64,000 bases of DNA from Cliona cf. orientalis (lineage: Eukaryota > Porifera > Demospongiae > Clionaida > Clionaidae): positions 372,001-436,000 of the forward strand of contig OZ005693.1 in assembly GCA_963930775.1 (NCBI GenBank), written 5' to 3'. The notes beneath the pieces are model-generated. The model had not been told where the DNA came from and did no database searches. It worked only from the letters and a program-made list of their open reading frames with translations. Both the position numbers and the translations under genes were made by a program. Shown piece after piece: positions 21,288 through 31,993 of this stretch. Positions within the stretch are counted from its first letter, which is position 1. Each line of letters starts with the position of its first letter.

Positions 21288-24200
21288 ACAAAAATATGAA
21301 GATATTTTTGTCAGTAGCAAGTGGAATTTTGGACATTGCTCAAAGGCGGCTGCAGGCTGCAGCTGGAAGGGAACCAGACGTAAAGAAAGCATGGTTAATC
21401 CATTCGGTGTGGTCATACACTAATTAATGATAATATTGCCCAATTATTGTATAGTCATTAGAACTCCAGTACCTAGCTGGAAGCACCCTGCTCCGGACTG
21501 TGGATGAATTTGCTCTCAACAATCACAACACATCATCTCCTCCAGTCACCAGTGACAATATCGGTATGCTAGTAGCCTACAGTCATGTGATATGTGTGAG
21601 ACAACATGGAAATTTTAATTTTGGTTCAGTCATTAATAATTATCGACTATTGTGCACCTATTAATATTAATCATGGTTGGATATGAGTGATTATAATAAT
21701 TATAGGGGATCTAATAAGTATTGATCTACCCTGATCACATCAATATCCAATAATCAGTCACCTACTTTTGTTAATAATGCATGCACTTCTATAAAGTTTT
21801 TCGTGTTGAAGAGGTGACAGTGAATGAAACTGGTGCAGCATCACTTTCTCCCATACAAGGAGAAAATGCTGAGATCATTATTCCAATAAGAGAAGTGTTG
21901 GCAGGCCTTGAAAGTGGAGCAGAGGTTAGGATGGCTGCTTTACTCTTCAGAAACATGTCAGGACTACTACCAGACAGCACGGACTATGAGGACAGGTAGC
22001 TAATAGCTGGAGACTCAGTGTGGGAGTGAGGGGGAGAGAGAGTGCTATTATACAGCCTGCTATCTAGCTCCCATTATAATATGTGCATGATTAGTTTGTA
22101 GGTCTCTAACTAAAGAACTGTTGTTCAGTTCACATACATGCATGGTATGGATAACTACCGGTTGTAAATACATATTAATAGTTCACTGTCTAGGAAGTTT
22201 CTTTGTGATTTAGAAGACTGAAGGGCTTATGTAGAATCACGAGCGAATCACATATAGAAACCAACTAAACAGTGTCTAACAACTTTAGATCCTAGCAACA
22301 ATGCCCATAGGCTTGACACATAAACTGCTGTCTAGCAACAATCCTAACCATAGGCAACAATTTTTTTACAGGTTTATATGAAAAATTTACAGGTTATATG
22401 GAAATTAGATACCTGCTCCCGACCAATCAGATAACAGTATTTGTGATCTAAAATGTTTTAGAAGAGAATGGTATTCAGCATAATAAAATTTCAAAGACAT
22501 ACATACAATGTCATACATACATCCACCTTATCTTTCCAAATACAGCAACACGGATGACCGGCTTGTGTTTCGTTTGGCCTCTCCAATCATCTCTGCCAGT
22601 TTCCAGTGTGATACTTGTACCACATCCAACCTCTCCACTCCAGTACAAATAATATTCAGACATATACCCTACGATCAGGTTAATCCATATTATTATCAAT
22701 GACATGACAATTAATATAAGGTAAAATGGGGTACTTAAATAATATTATAATTATATTATCTAGCTATCTACCTCCAAGTATACCAACTTGCCAGTATTTT
22801 CTGAATTCTGAGTATGAAATTTAATACTAAAAGTAGTGGAGACTAAATCATTTACTGGAAACCATCATGGGGCAATCTGCTGGTTATAGAGCTTAATTTT
22901 GCATAATACATGCCATAAATATTATCATAGTAGCTACATGCCATAGTTTCCTCCTTTCAGGCTCTAGTGGACAGTGATCCTGAAGCCTCAATCATGTGTG
23001 TTTTCTGGGACTTTGATGATGTAATTGAGTAAGTACTAGCTAGCTAATATGATTACAAGTACTTAGTCTAGAGGTTGGATATCACTGGACTAAAATAGAG
23101 TTACATTCTCCACAAATTACCTACATGAACGGATCTTGTAGCAATAATTGATGCCCAGCAAATGCGGAGTAGGGTTTCATCTAAGTTTGTAGGGGATCAT
23201 CAGCCCTGAAGCGGTACCTACTATAAACATGGTATTACTATGCTCTTTGAATTAATGTAGGCAACAGTCTGGAGCCATCCTCTACCCAGGGCGATGGTCT
23301 GATGAAAGTTGTGAGACAAACTTTAACTCCACCATGACTGTTTGCAAGTGCAACCATCTCACTCACTTTGCCATCTTGCTCAGTGCTCGACCTCTTGACC
23401 TCTCGCAAACAAAAATCTTATCCTTACAGATTATTGGGTACATTGGAGCGTCCATCTCACTGGTTGCCATGGCAGCAACCGTGTTTATATTCCTATTCTT
23501 GGAGTGCAAAATTAATGCTAACATTTCCAAAAAGAGACCTCTTGTTACGATGCGTAACTACATTCACATTCAACTATGTGTGACGCTGGCCATTGCTCAG
23601 ATTATCTTTGTGGCTGGAATTGAGCCTCGTTTGGGGGAGGGGCATTTGGTGGGTGGAGTCCCAGTTGGCTGTCGATTGGTGGCTGTTCTCCTCCACTACT
23701 GGTTCCTAGTCTCCTTCATGTGGATGCTGATGGAGGGCGTGGTCCTCTATGTTGCACTGGTCAGGGTCTTCATCAGTCATCATGCTAGATACATTGCAGC
23801 CTTCACCATTGCCAGCTATGGTAAGACTAGTATGGAACACTGACAATTATCTCCTGTAGCTACATTCCTCCAGGTTTGCCTCTGCTCTATGTTGGTGGTC
23901 TCACAGTACCTCTGGGCTTTGCTAGGAGTGAGGAGATAAGGAGAAATCGAAACTATGATTATGGCTACGAGCAGGCGTAAGTTTGTTCTTCTCTTCATGT
24001 TTAATATCTACTACTTGTATCATTATTACATATCCAGCTGCTATCTAAATCCCGCCAGCTCATTTGTTTAGTCACTAATTCTCCCAGTGATTCTGATTCT
24101 ACTGGCTAACATTGGATTCTTTATAATGACCCTTGTTATCAAGTATAAAAATCAGAACCAAACTGAGAAGCACAAAGAAAAATCCAAGCAAGTTTGGTAA

Positions 24201-24905
24201 GCTTTTGCTAAGATGATACAGAGAATCTGATATTAAATTTGAAAGAAAAACCATAATTGTTTAATGAGGAATTGGTTGAAGGCCTCCATATCTCTGGCTG
24301 TGATGATGGGCATTACTTGGATAATTGGAGTTCTGGTGATAGAAGTTAAAGAGCTCTTTCCCCTCGCTTATATCTTCACCATCTTTGTGGCCTTCCAAGG
24401 CCTCTTCATCTTTATCATCTTTGTCCTGCTCTCAAAGCAGGTCAGAGAGAACTACCTCAAGTGGTGGAAGGCTAAGGTCGCCGGGTCAGACTTCCTCAGC
24501 AGCCATTTTGGAGTGAAACATCTTACACTGGGAACATCAGCATCAGTAAGACAATAATAATCATTAGACAGCATAGCTGCCCATTATCATTAATTTTTGT
24601 GGCTCAATGATCAATTTCTTCAGTCAACAGCTCAACGCAATACCTCTGCTCCTGGGCCATCGGATATTGGTCTGAGGTCATCAATTGAAGTCAGCAAGTC
24701 AGACGTTGAGAAAAGTGAGATCTTTGAGAACTCTTTCATTGACGGCAAATCACTGAATGAGTCTTACAAGCACGACTCAATGGAAAGAACAACGTTTTCC
24801 TTCAGTGTCACCACTCCCCCTGTTGCCATGGATACAGTAGCTTGTGTTAATCCCCGTGTACATAATTCCTTGTGTACTGACAAGAAAAATGGTAACAGAT
24901 TATAA

Positions 24906-25149
24906 TATCACGTATTACTCAGGACCTGAACTGTAACTGAAAAAGATAAATTCTACTATTGTTAATTAGATCAGTTGTATATAATTCATTGCCAAATTTT
25001 TATGATCAAGCCTGAATTTACATGATTACACGAAATGGAAAGGGTCGTCAAGGTTCCGGCACCGCGCCATCAACGTCCGTTTGCGCATGCGCGCTGAGAA
25101 ATCCTACAGAAACACAGTATGGTTTGTGGGAGTTTCATTCCGGCACATC
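24906..25149 (+). promoter_or_regulatory. Intergenic D-E region with NRF1-like palindrome
   Basis: This 244-bp spacer carries the module variant GGAAAGGGTCGTCAAGG (about 25036) followed by TGCGCATGCGCG at 25082-25093. An in-frame ATG lies inside the palindrome (25087), so the 5' end of the transcript decides which start is used; I prefer 25150 because it directly opens a signal peptide. Confidence 0.5.
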
Positions 25150-28100
25150 ATGCGAGTTGGTCTAGCTCTCGCGGTCCTTCTGTCCGCACTATTGCGGTGG
25201 CAGCTGAATCCCCAGCCTCTATGCGTCGCTGAAGGGAGGCCGCCGACCGCTCAGACGATTGGCCTCACGGTCCAGTATACTCTGATAATAGCTAACTCTC
25301 CAGACTGCGAGCCTTCTCTGGTTGACAATTTCCCAGTAATAGTTCAGTATAGGACGATAATAACTGGCGGTGATGGAGGGAAAAACAACAGCATCAGCCA
25401 ATGGATGGACTCTCCTAGTCCGGATGTCAGGTAGCTACCTCTACCTACATGTGTATTACTAATTATTAAGCATCGATAGTATACAAACAGGAGGTACTAA
25501 CTCGATTGGTTGTGAGGTTATATTGACTTCATCAGCTGGTAATTTGCCAGTCCATGTCGCAGTGAGGTCTTATAGTCTACAGTTGCCAAGTGACATTGAT
25601 CACATCAATGCTAGTCAGAGAGTTCAACTTCGTTTGGTCCAATCAGATCACAGAGGAGGATTCTGCGACTGTTGGGCTATCTCCAACCTCACAGTATCAA
25701 ATCTAGAAGCCACTTCAATGTAAATATCAAATTAACGATCAGCTATTGTCGTTAATAAAAATTAATAAATTGCATCGTAATTATTTTTTTTACTCAGGCA
25801 GCCATGTGATTCAAGTGGGATGAATCATACAAGTTTGTCAGATTTTCTTGGAGATTTTGCACTTGATAATAATAGCAATATTATACTTGAATGTATGGAC
25901 CAAGAAAAAATATTATCTGCTGATCCTTCATCATTTCTTGGTTTTTGTCGAGGTAGTGCGAGTGTTCCTCGAGGGTTTGTCTCAGTTGAACTTGGTGCTG
26001 AGACCCAGTCACAGTGTGAGAATACTGCAGCTGTGGTGGACACTGGCAGACCTACTCCTCTAATGGGAGACCAATGTGACTCAATGCCTCATGTGTGAGC
26101 AACAGCACAAAATAGCTTAATGCATGATACTGCACTATTAAGTTTTTGTATTATAATACAGGATAGTAAACTTTGACATAATGTTTGTCAGTGGTAGTGG
26201 TAGTAGAGGACCAATATTGGATTCCTTTGATGAAGGGGTGGAGTTTGGATTTCAAAACCTAAACAGTGGCAGAGAATGGATTCCTTTAGCATTCTATTCA
26301 TTTCATTCTCCTCGTTTGCGTGATGAGGATATCAGAATTGGACCAACACTCAATCATAATACAGTTGTTATACGAGGATATAGTGTGCCTATCTACCTTG
26401 TGGGCACACACAGAGCTGAGTTGAAGCTGTGTGGCAGTGATATCATTCAGAGCAGTGCTTCATTGGGCTTCAGGTGGCTACAGACTGTCTATACACAAAG
26501 TGTTCGTAATACAGATACGGTCAATTTAGATAATATTGCAATCAGCATTAACTTTCCTGAAGGACACAATGTGACATTATTTGATGATGACTTCAACAAT
26601 GAGATGATGATAAAGTAGGTTAATTGAAATTATTATTATCTCCTTACTAAATTAATGTTTATGCATACTTACATAATTATGTCCACACCATGCAGCTCCT
26701 CAAGATGGACTGAGATTCATCATGTATCATTGCAGTGTGAAAATGAATTTGATTGCCAACTTCACTTTGGTATGGAGGCACCTACGTTTACTCTACTCAA
26801 TATGTACAACAACACATTCACCATTATCAGCCGAGGGATATCCACTGTCCCCCTGACTCTTAATAATTATTTCCCAACAATGTCCACTACAACAACTACT
26901 GTTGCTATGGCCACCACTGAAATAATATTATCAACAACTACAATAAGTGTAGAGGTTCTGGAGGGCAATATTCTAGAACATATTATTAGGGAAACTTCGA
27001 CATTTAACCGCATCTATGCTCTGGTGAGTATATAGTGGGTAGCTATGTACCTGTACATACAGTTTTAAATTAGCTGATATTATTATTATTATGTAGATTC
27101 TAAATGGATCTTTGACAGCAGCACTGACGAACCTAAACACAGATATAATACAGAGTCCTACTGTATACAGTGAGGGTGAGCCCAAGGTTCATGCAGCAAC
27201 TGTCTACCTCCTCAGTGCCACTGTTAATGAGCTAGGAAACCAGACAGTTGAACCAGTCATTAGTCAGGTATGTGTGTAGGTGTAGTGGAGAATATACATC
27301 CTCTTACTCAATGTGTTTTCTTTCTGCATTAACAAAAATATGAAGATATTTTTGTCAGTAGCAAGTGGAGTTTTGGACATTGCTCAAAGGCGGCTGCAGG
27401 CTGCAGCTGGAAGAGAACCAGACGTAAAGAAAGCATGGTTTATCTGCACTGTGGCCATACACTAATGATAAGATTATTCCCCAATTTATTGTATAGTCGT
27501 TAGAACTCCAGTACCTAGCAGGAAGCACCCTGCTCCGGACTGTGGATGGATTTGCTCTCAATAGTCACAACACATCATCTCCTCCAGTCACCAGTGGCAA
27601 TATCGGTATGCTAGTATAGCCTACAGTCATGTGACATGTGTGAGACAGCATGGAAATTTTAGTTTTGGTTCAGTCATTAATTATTATTAAAAAGGAATCT
27701 AATAAGTATCGATCTACCCTGATCACATCAACATCCATAATAATCAGTCACCTATACTTTTATTAATGGTTCTAATAATATCATGCATGCACTTCTACAG
27801 TTTTTCGTGTTGAAGAGGTGTCAGTGAATGAAATTGGTGCAATATCACTTTCTCCCATTCAAGGAGAAAATGCTGAGATTATTATTCCAATAAGAGAAGT
27901 GTTGTCAGGCCTTGAAAGTGGAGCAGAGGTTAGGATGGCTGCTCTACTCTTCAGAAACATGTCAGGACTACTACCAGACAGCACTGACTATGAGGACAGG
28001 TAGCCAATAGCTGCAGAGTGTGGGAGTGAGGGGGAGAGAGAGTGCTATCATACAGCCTGCTACCTCCCATTACATGTCCATAATTAATTAATTATTGTTT

Positions 28101-30359
28101 ATAGTTCTCTAACTAAAGAACTGTTATTCAGTTGACATACATGCATGGTATGGATAACTACCGGTTGTAAATATATTGTTTTAGAAGACAGCGGTATGCT
28201 CTAGTATAGCTTTGCAGAGTAAAAACAAAGACATGCATACATACATCATTTATATACATGTACCTTATCTATCCAAATATAGCAACACGGATGATCAGCT
28301 TGTGTTTCGTTTGGCCTCTCCAGTCATCTCTGCCAGTTTCCAGTGTGATACTTGTACCACATCCAACCTCTCCACTCCAGTACAAGTCATATTCAAACAT
28401 ACAACCTACGATAAGGTACCGTATCCATGGGTGGCTTCTGAAAGTTGTTTTTTATCAACTGATTTCAGGAATGAATAACGCTGATGTATAGTTACTCCAC
28501 TTTAAAGTATCCGGGCTATTTTCCCAGCTAATTTTACCTCTATATAATTGTAGAGATGAAATTTACTGGAAACCAATTAAAGGGCTTAATTTTGCACAAT
28601 AATAATTTATTATAGTACATGCCATAAATTCTCATTTCAGGCTCTAGTGGACAGTGATCCTGAAGGCTCAATTATTTGTGTTTTTTGGGACTTTGATGAT
28701 GAGATTGAGTAAGTACTGTGCTACGTAGCTATAGTTGGTTGCCCAGCAAATACTTCATCTACAATTTGGAGGGAGTCTAGCTATATACCATGCATGCCTA
28801 AATTATGGAATAACTTATGCACTTTGTCCTTTTTAGGCAACAGTCTGGAGCCATCCTCTTCCCAGGGCAGTGGTCTGAGGAAGGCTGTGAGACAAACTTC
28901 AACTCCACCGTGACTGTCTGCAAATGCAACCATCTCACTCACTTTGCCATCTTGCTCAGTGCTCGACCTCTTGACCTCTCACGAGCAAAAACATTAGCCT
29001 TACAGATTACTGGGTACATCGGAGTATCCATCTCACTGGTTGCCATGGCAGCAACCGTGTTTATATTCCTTTTCTTGGAATGCAAAATTAATGCCAATAT
29101 TTCCAAAAAGAGGCCTCTTGTTACGATGCGTAACTACATTCACATTCAACTGTGTGTGACGCTGGCCATTGCTCAGATTATCTTTGTGGCCGGAATTGAG
29201 CCTCGTTTGGGGGAGGGGCATTTGGTGGGTGGAGTCCCAGTTGGCTGTCGATTGGTGGCTGTTCTCCTCCACTACTGGTTCCTAGTCTCCTTCATGTGGA
29301 TGCTGATGGAGGGCGTGGTCCTCTATGTTGCACTGGTCAGGGTCTTCATCAGTCATCATGCTAGATACATTGCAGCCTTCACCATTGCCAGTTATGGTAA
29401 GTGTGAAGCACTACACTGAGAACAATTAGCTATCTCCCGTAGCTACATTCCTCTAGGTTTGCCTCTGCTCTATGTTGGTGGTCTCACAGTACCTCTGGGC
29501 TTTGCTAGGAGTGAGGAGATGAGAAAGTATCACAGCTATGACTATGGCTATGAGCAGGCGTGAGTTTAAACTTCTCTTCTCTCAGAGTCACATTTTTAAT
29601 ATCTAATACTTATCATTATTGCACATGCATCCAGCTGCTATCTGAATCCCATGAGCTCATTCGTGTGGTCACTAATTCTCCCAGTGATTCTGATCCTACT
29701 GGCTAACATTGGTTTCTTTATAATGACCCTGGTTATCAAGTATAAAAACCAGAACCGAACTGAGCAGCACAAAGAAAAATCCAAGCAAGTTTGGTAAGCT
29801 TTTGCTAGGATTACTCAGATATTTGAATAATCATAATTATTATTGTAAAGGAATTGGTTGAAGGCCTCTATCTCTCTGGCTGTGGTGATGGGTATTACTT
29901 GGATCATTGGAGTTCTGGTGATAGAAGTTGAAGAGCTCTTTCCCCTCGCTTACATCTTTACCATCTTTGTGGCCTTTCAAGGTCTCTTCATCTTCATCTT
30001 GTTTGTGCTGCTCCAAAAACCAGTGAGGGAGAGCTACGCTAAATGGTGGAAGGCTACGGTCTCTGAGTCTGATTATCTCAGCAAATACTTTGGACAAACA
30101 AACCTTACCTCCACATTGGTCAGTGACTTATATCATGTGACATAATAGATCCAGTAATTAAAAATAATGTATACACATTTAGACCCTTCAGGGTATTGTA
30201 CCTTCTACTCTGAAATCACCAGAAGCCAATGGTGAAAATTTCCAGTTGTCTCAAAGTGAAATTATCAAAAATCTCAGCGTCAAAGAAGGTACTGAACTGG
30301 ATGAAGAACGGCCTCAACAAGTTCCATTGAAAGGAGAACAGCATCCAATCACTGCATAG
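25150..30359 (+). CDS. Adhesion GPCR gene E, apparently intact
   Basis: ATG 25150 opens signal peptide MRVGLALAVLLSALLRW. The ectodomain is D-like: one reelin-like block (DSFDEGVEFGFQNLNSGREW; SASLGFRWLQT), the invariant exon GFCRGSASVPRGFVSVE, then a Thr-rich stretch and a GAIN domain. To keep frame, exon 2 must start at the AG before TATACAAACAGG (about 25480), reading VSIQTGGTNSIGCE. GPS, TM1-4 in one exon (about 28837-29395), TM5-TM7 and the tail follow the A/B/F type, ending ...QHPITA with TAG at 30357-30359. All junctions are GT-AG with compatible phases and I see no stop or shift. It is therefore a hybrid: D-type N-terminus on an A-type C-terminus. Likely a self-cleaving plasma-membrane receptor of unknown ligand. 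Confidence 0.75.
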
Positions 30360-30625
30360 ATAGTGAAGAGCTTTACTTGAATATTATGCATCATTCTCGA
30401 TTCACAGTCAAGTTATTGTAGATATCGATGATAGATCAACATGATTTATTTTAGCTAAAAACTCTTTAATAATAAATTTTATGATATTAAGGTAGTGATG
30501 ATCATCAGTATGAGCTTGTGCCAAAGTTGATGGAAAGGATCGTCAAAGTGACGCGATTTGCGCGCGCAAAATATGGGCATGCGCAATAGGTGACATTTTC
30601 CCCACGCCTCCTTGAAGCCGCACAC
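30360..30625 (+). promoter_or_regulatory. Array promoter module displaced from gene F
   Basis: After the gene E 3' end, the conserved block (GGAAAGGATCGTCAAAGTG, GCGCGCGC, GGCATGCGCAAT, CACGCCTCC) occurs at about 30519-30622. In C and G the next conserved element, AGATCGACTTCAAATGG, follows within about 30 bp; here it is found only at about 31945, after a composite insertion. The module is therefore about 1.4 kb from the gene F start. Confidence 0.5.
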
Positions 30626-30639
30626 GTTCATTATAATAA

Positions 30640-31797
30640 CTAGAGCTCTGTAGAGCACATACCCCGCGCGCACATTGCGCAATCTATAGATTTACTTTCG
30701 GTACATGGCTGTAAGTTCGTGAACTTCAGAGAAATAATGGAAATGCTGCCATAGATGATAGACGATTGTACTGGGGGTTCCGGTGACACTTGAAAAAGCG
30801 CTCTCGACACACAGACCTAGCCCAGACTAGGAAGATATGAATTTCTATCAGATTCTATATTAATGTTGTAACAATAGTAGTATAGCTATCTTACATTATG
30901 ATTGGTTCCATAGGGCAGTCACTATAGATATCACGAGTATTATTTACATTGACGATCTTTACCACTCACACGCTTGGCCACTTAGTTGTGCGCATGAGCA
31001 GAAAGCACAATTGGCACTGTCGATAGGCGTGGCTACGGTGGCCAACAAAAAGGCATGACGCTCGTGGACTGTATCCCTCGATTTGACGCATACTGAAGCC
31101 AGTTTTTCGCCGAATTCGATTGATTCGTTGTGCTTACGAGTCGCTTAGATGCCTATATCTCGAGATATGGCGATTTTTGTGCTAACGACAACGACAACGA
31201 CGACAACAACGACGACACAACCAACTAGAGCTCTGTAGAGCACATACCCCGCGCGCACATTGCGCAATCAGAAATTAGTGGAAATGCTGCTTAATAACGT
31301 AGCTACTGAACAGTGAAGGTCCCAGTGACAAAAAGCACTCTCTAGTCTCTGCACCAGATCTAGACTACTAGGAGATATGAACTGATACTTTCAATATTTT
31401 GTTGTAATAGTATAGCCATCTTACATTATGATTTGGTTCCATAGGGCTGCAGGTTCCAGCCGAGTCCGTCAGCGATCGAGACCATACTGAGATTTCACGA
31501 GCATAATAGTGTTATTGATTTCGACGATCTTTACCAGTCATATTCTTGGCTACTTAGTTGTGCGCATGAGCAGAAAATACAATGTACATGCATGAGTAGG
31601 CACTGTCGATAGGCGTGGCTACGTTAGCCAACAAAAAGGCACTATTTGTGACGCCCGTGGACCGTGTCCATCGATTTGACGCACACTGAAGCCAGTTTTT
31701 CGCCGGATTCGATTGATTTGTTGTGCTTACGAGTCGCTTAGATGCCTACATCTCGAGATATGGCGATTTTTGTGCTCACAACGACAACGACACGACC
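30640..31797. repeat. Tandem duplication, two copies of about 580 bp
   Basis: Copy 1 (about 30640-31223) and copy 2 (about 31224-31797) both begin CTAGAGCTCTGTAGAGCAC, contain CCCCGCGCGCACATTGCGC, a shared central block (TGTTGTAA, TCTTACATTATGATT), GTGCGCATGAGCAGAAA and AGGCGTGGCTACG, and end in GAGATATGGCGATTTTTGTGCT followed by a CGACAACGAC-rich tract. No coding frame is convincing. The pair makes up most of an insertion between the gene F promoter module and its ATG. Origin unknown. Confidence 0.7.
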
Positions 31798-31943
31798 GAT
31801 TACTTTACCCCTTGCGCATGCGCGCGGGGCGGGGTAATTACTTTACCCCTTGCGCATGCGCGCGGGCGCGGGGTAATTATAGCCTCGTCCCCAGGCCCCG
31901 CGTTGGTAGAGGCCTGGGGACGAGGCTAGTTATTAAACTACGT
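31798..31943. repeat. GC-rich direct repeat with NRF1-like sites plus 18-bp-stem hairpin
   Basis: Two direct copies of a roughly 38-bp unit containing CTTGCGCATGCGCGCGGG (31798-31875) are followed by a near-perfect inverted repeat at 31880-31928: an 18-bp arm starting TAGCCTCGTCCCCAGGCC, a 13-base loop, and its complement ending GGCTA. The TA ends suggest a small transposed or palindromic element. Confidence 0.6.
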
Positions 31944-31993
31944 AGATCGACTTCAAATGGCCTCAGCCTGAGTCTTTGAACAAGCCAGACATC

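Larger units (their letters stand above)
17044..24905 (+). pseudogene. Adhesion GPCR gene D, nonsense codon in TM5, LINE in intron
   Basis: The chosen start, ATG 17044, opens signal peptide MRVGLYLAILLSVLPQW; an in-frame ATG at 17014 adds ten residues. The N-terminus (TTGLTVQYTLTLANSPDC) and middle region are shared with gene E and differ from B/C/F/G: after one reelin-like block comes a Thr-rich, mucin-like stretch (STTTATVAIATTEM) leading into GAIN. A LINE (about 19238-21287) lies in the intron before exon IFLSVASGILDIAQRR. GPS and TM1-4 (single exon ending about 23820) are intact. In the TM5 exon, TTT GTT TAG (24069-24071) replaces the TTT-x-TGG of paralogs, so Trp becomes stop. Downstream exons remain open, and the tail (STAQRNTSAPGPSD...) matches gene C, ending with TAA at 24903-24905. 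Call: disrupted or truncated at TM5. The chance of an allelic or sequencing artefact cannot be excluded. Confidence 0.6.

Noticed and set aside
25081-25149. Upstream in-frame start for gene E (MRMRAEKSYRNTVW...)
   Set aside because: It would place a charged stretch before the signal peptide, and its ATG lies inside the promoter palindrome; the ATG at 25150 opens the signal peptide directly.
25440-25505. Apparent frameshift at the first intron of gene E
   Set aside because: Using the AG before TATACAAACAGG as acceptor restores the frame without stops, so no lesion needs to be invoked.
31713-31979. Frames with Cys/Ala/Arg repeats before gene F
   Set aside because: They arise from the duplicated GC-rich repeats and hairpin; no homology or splice context supports a gene.
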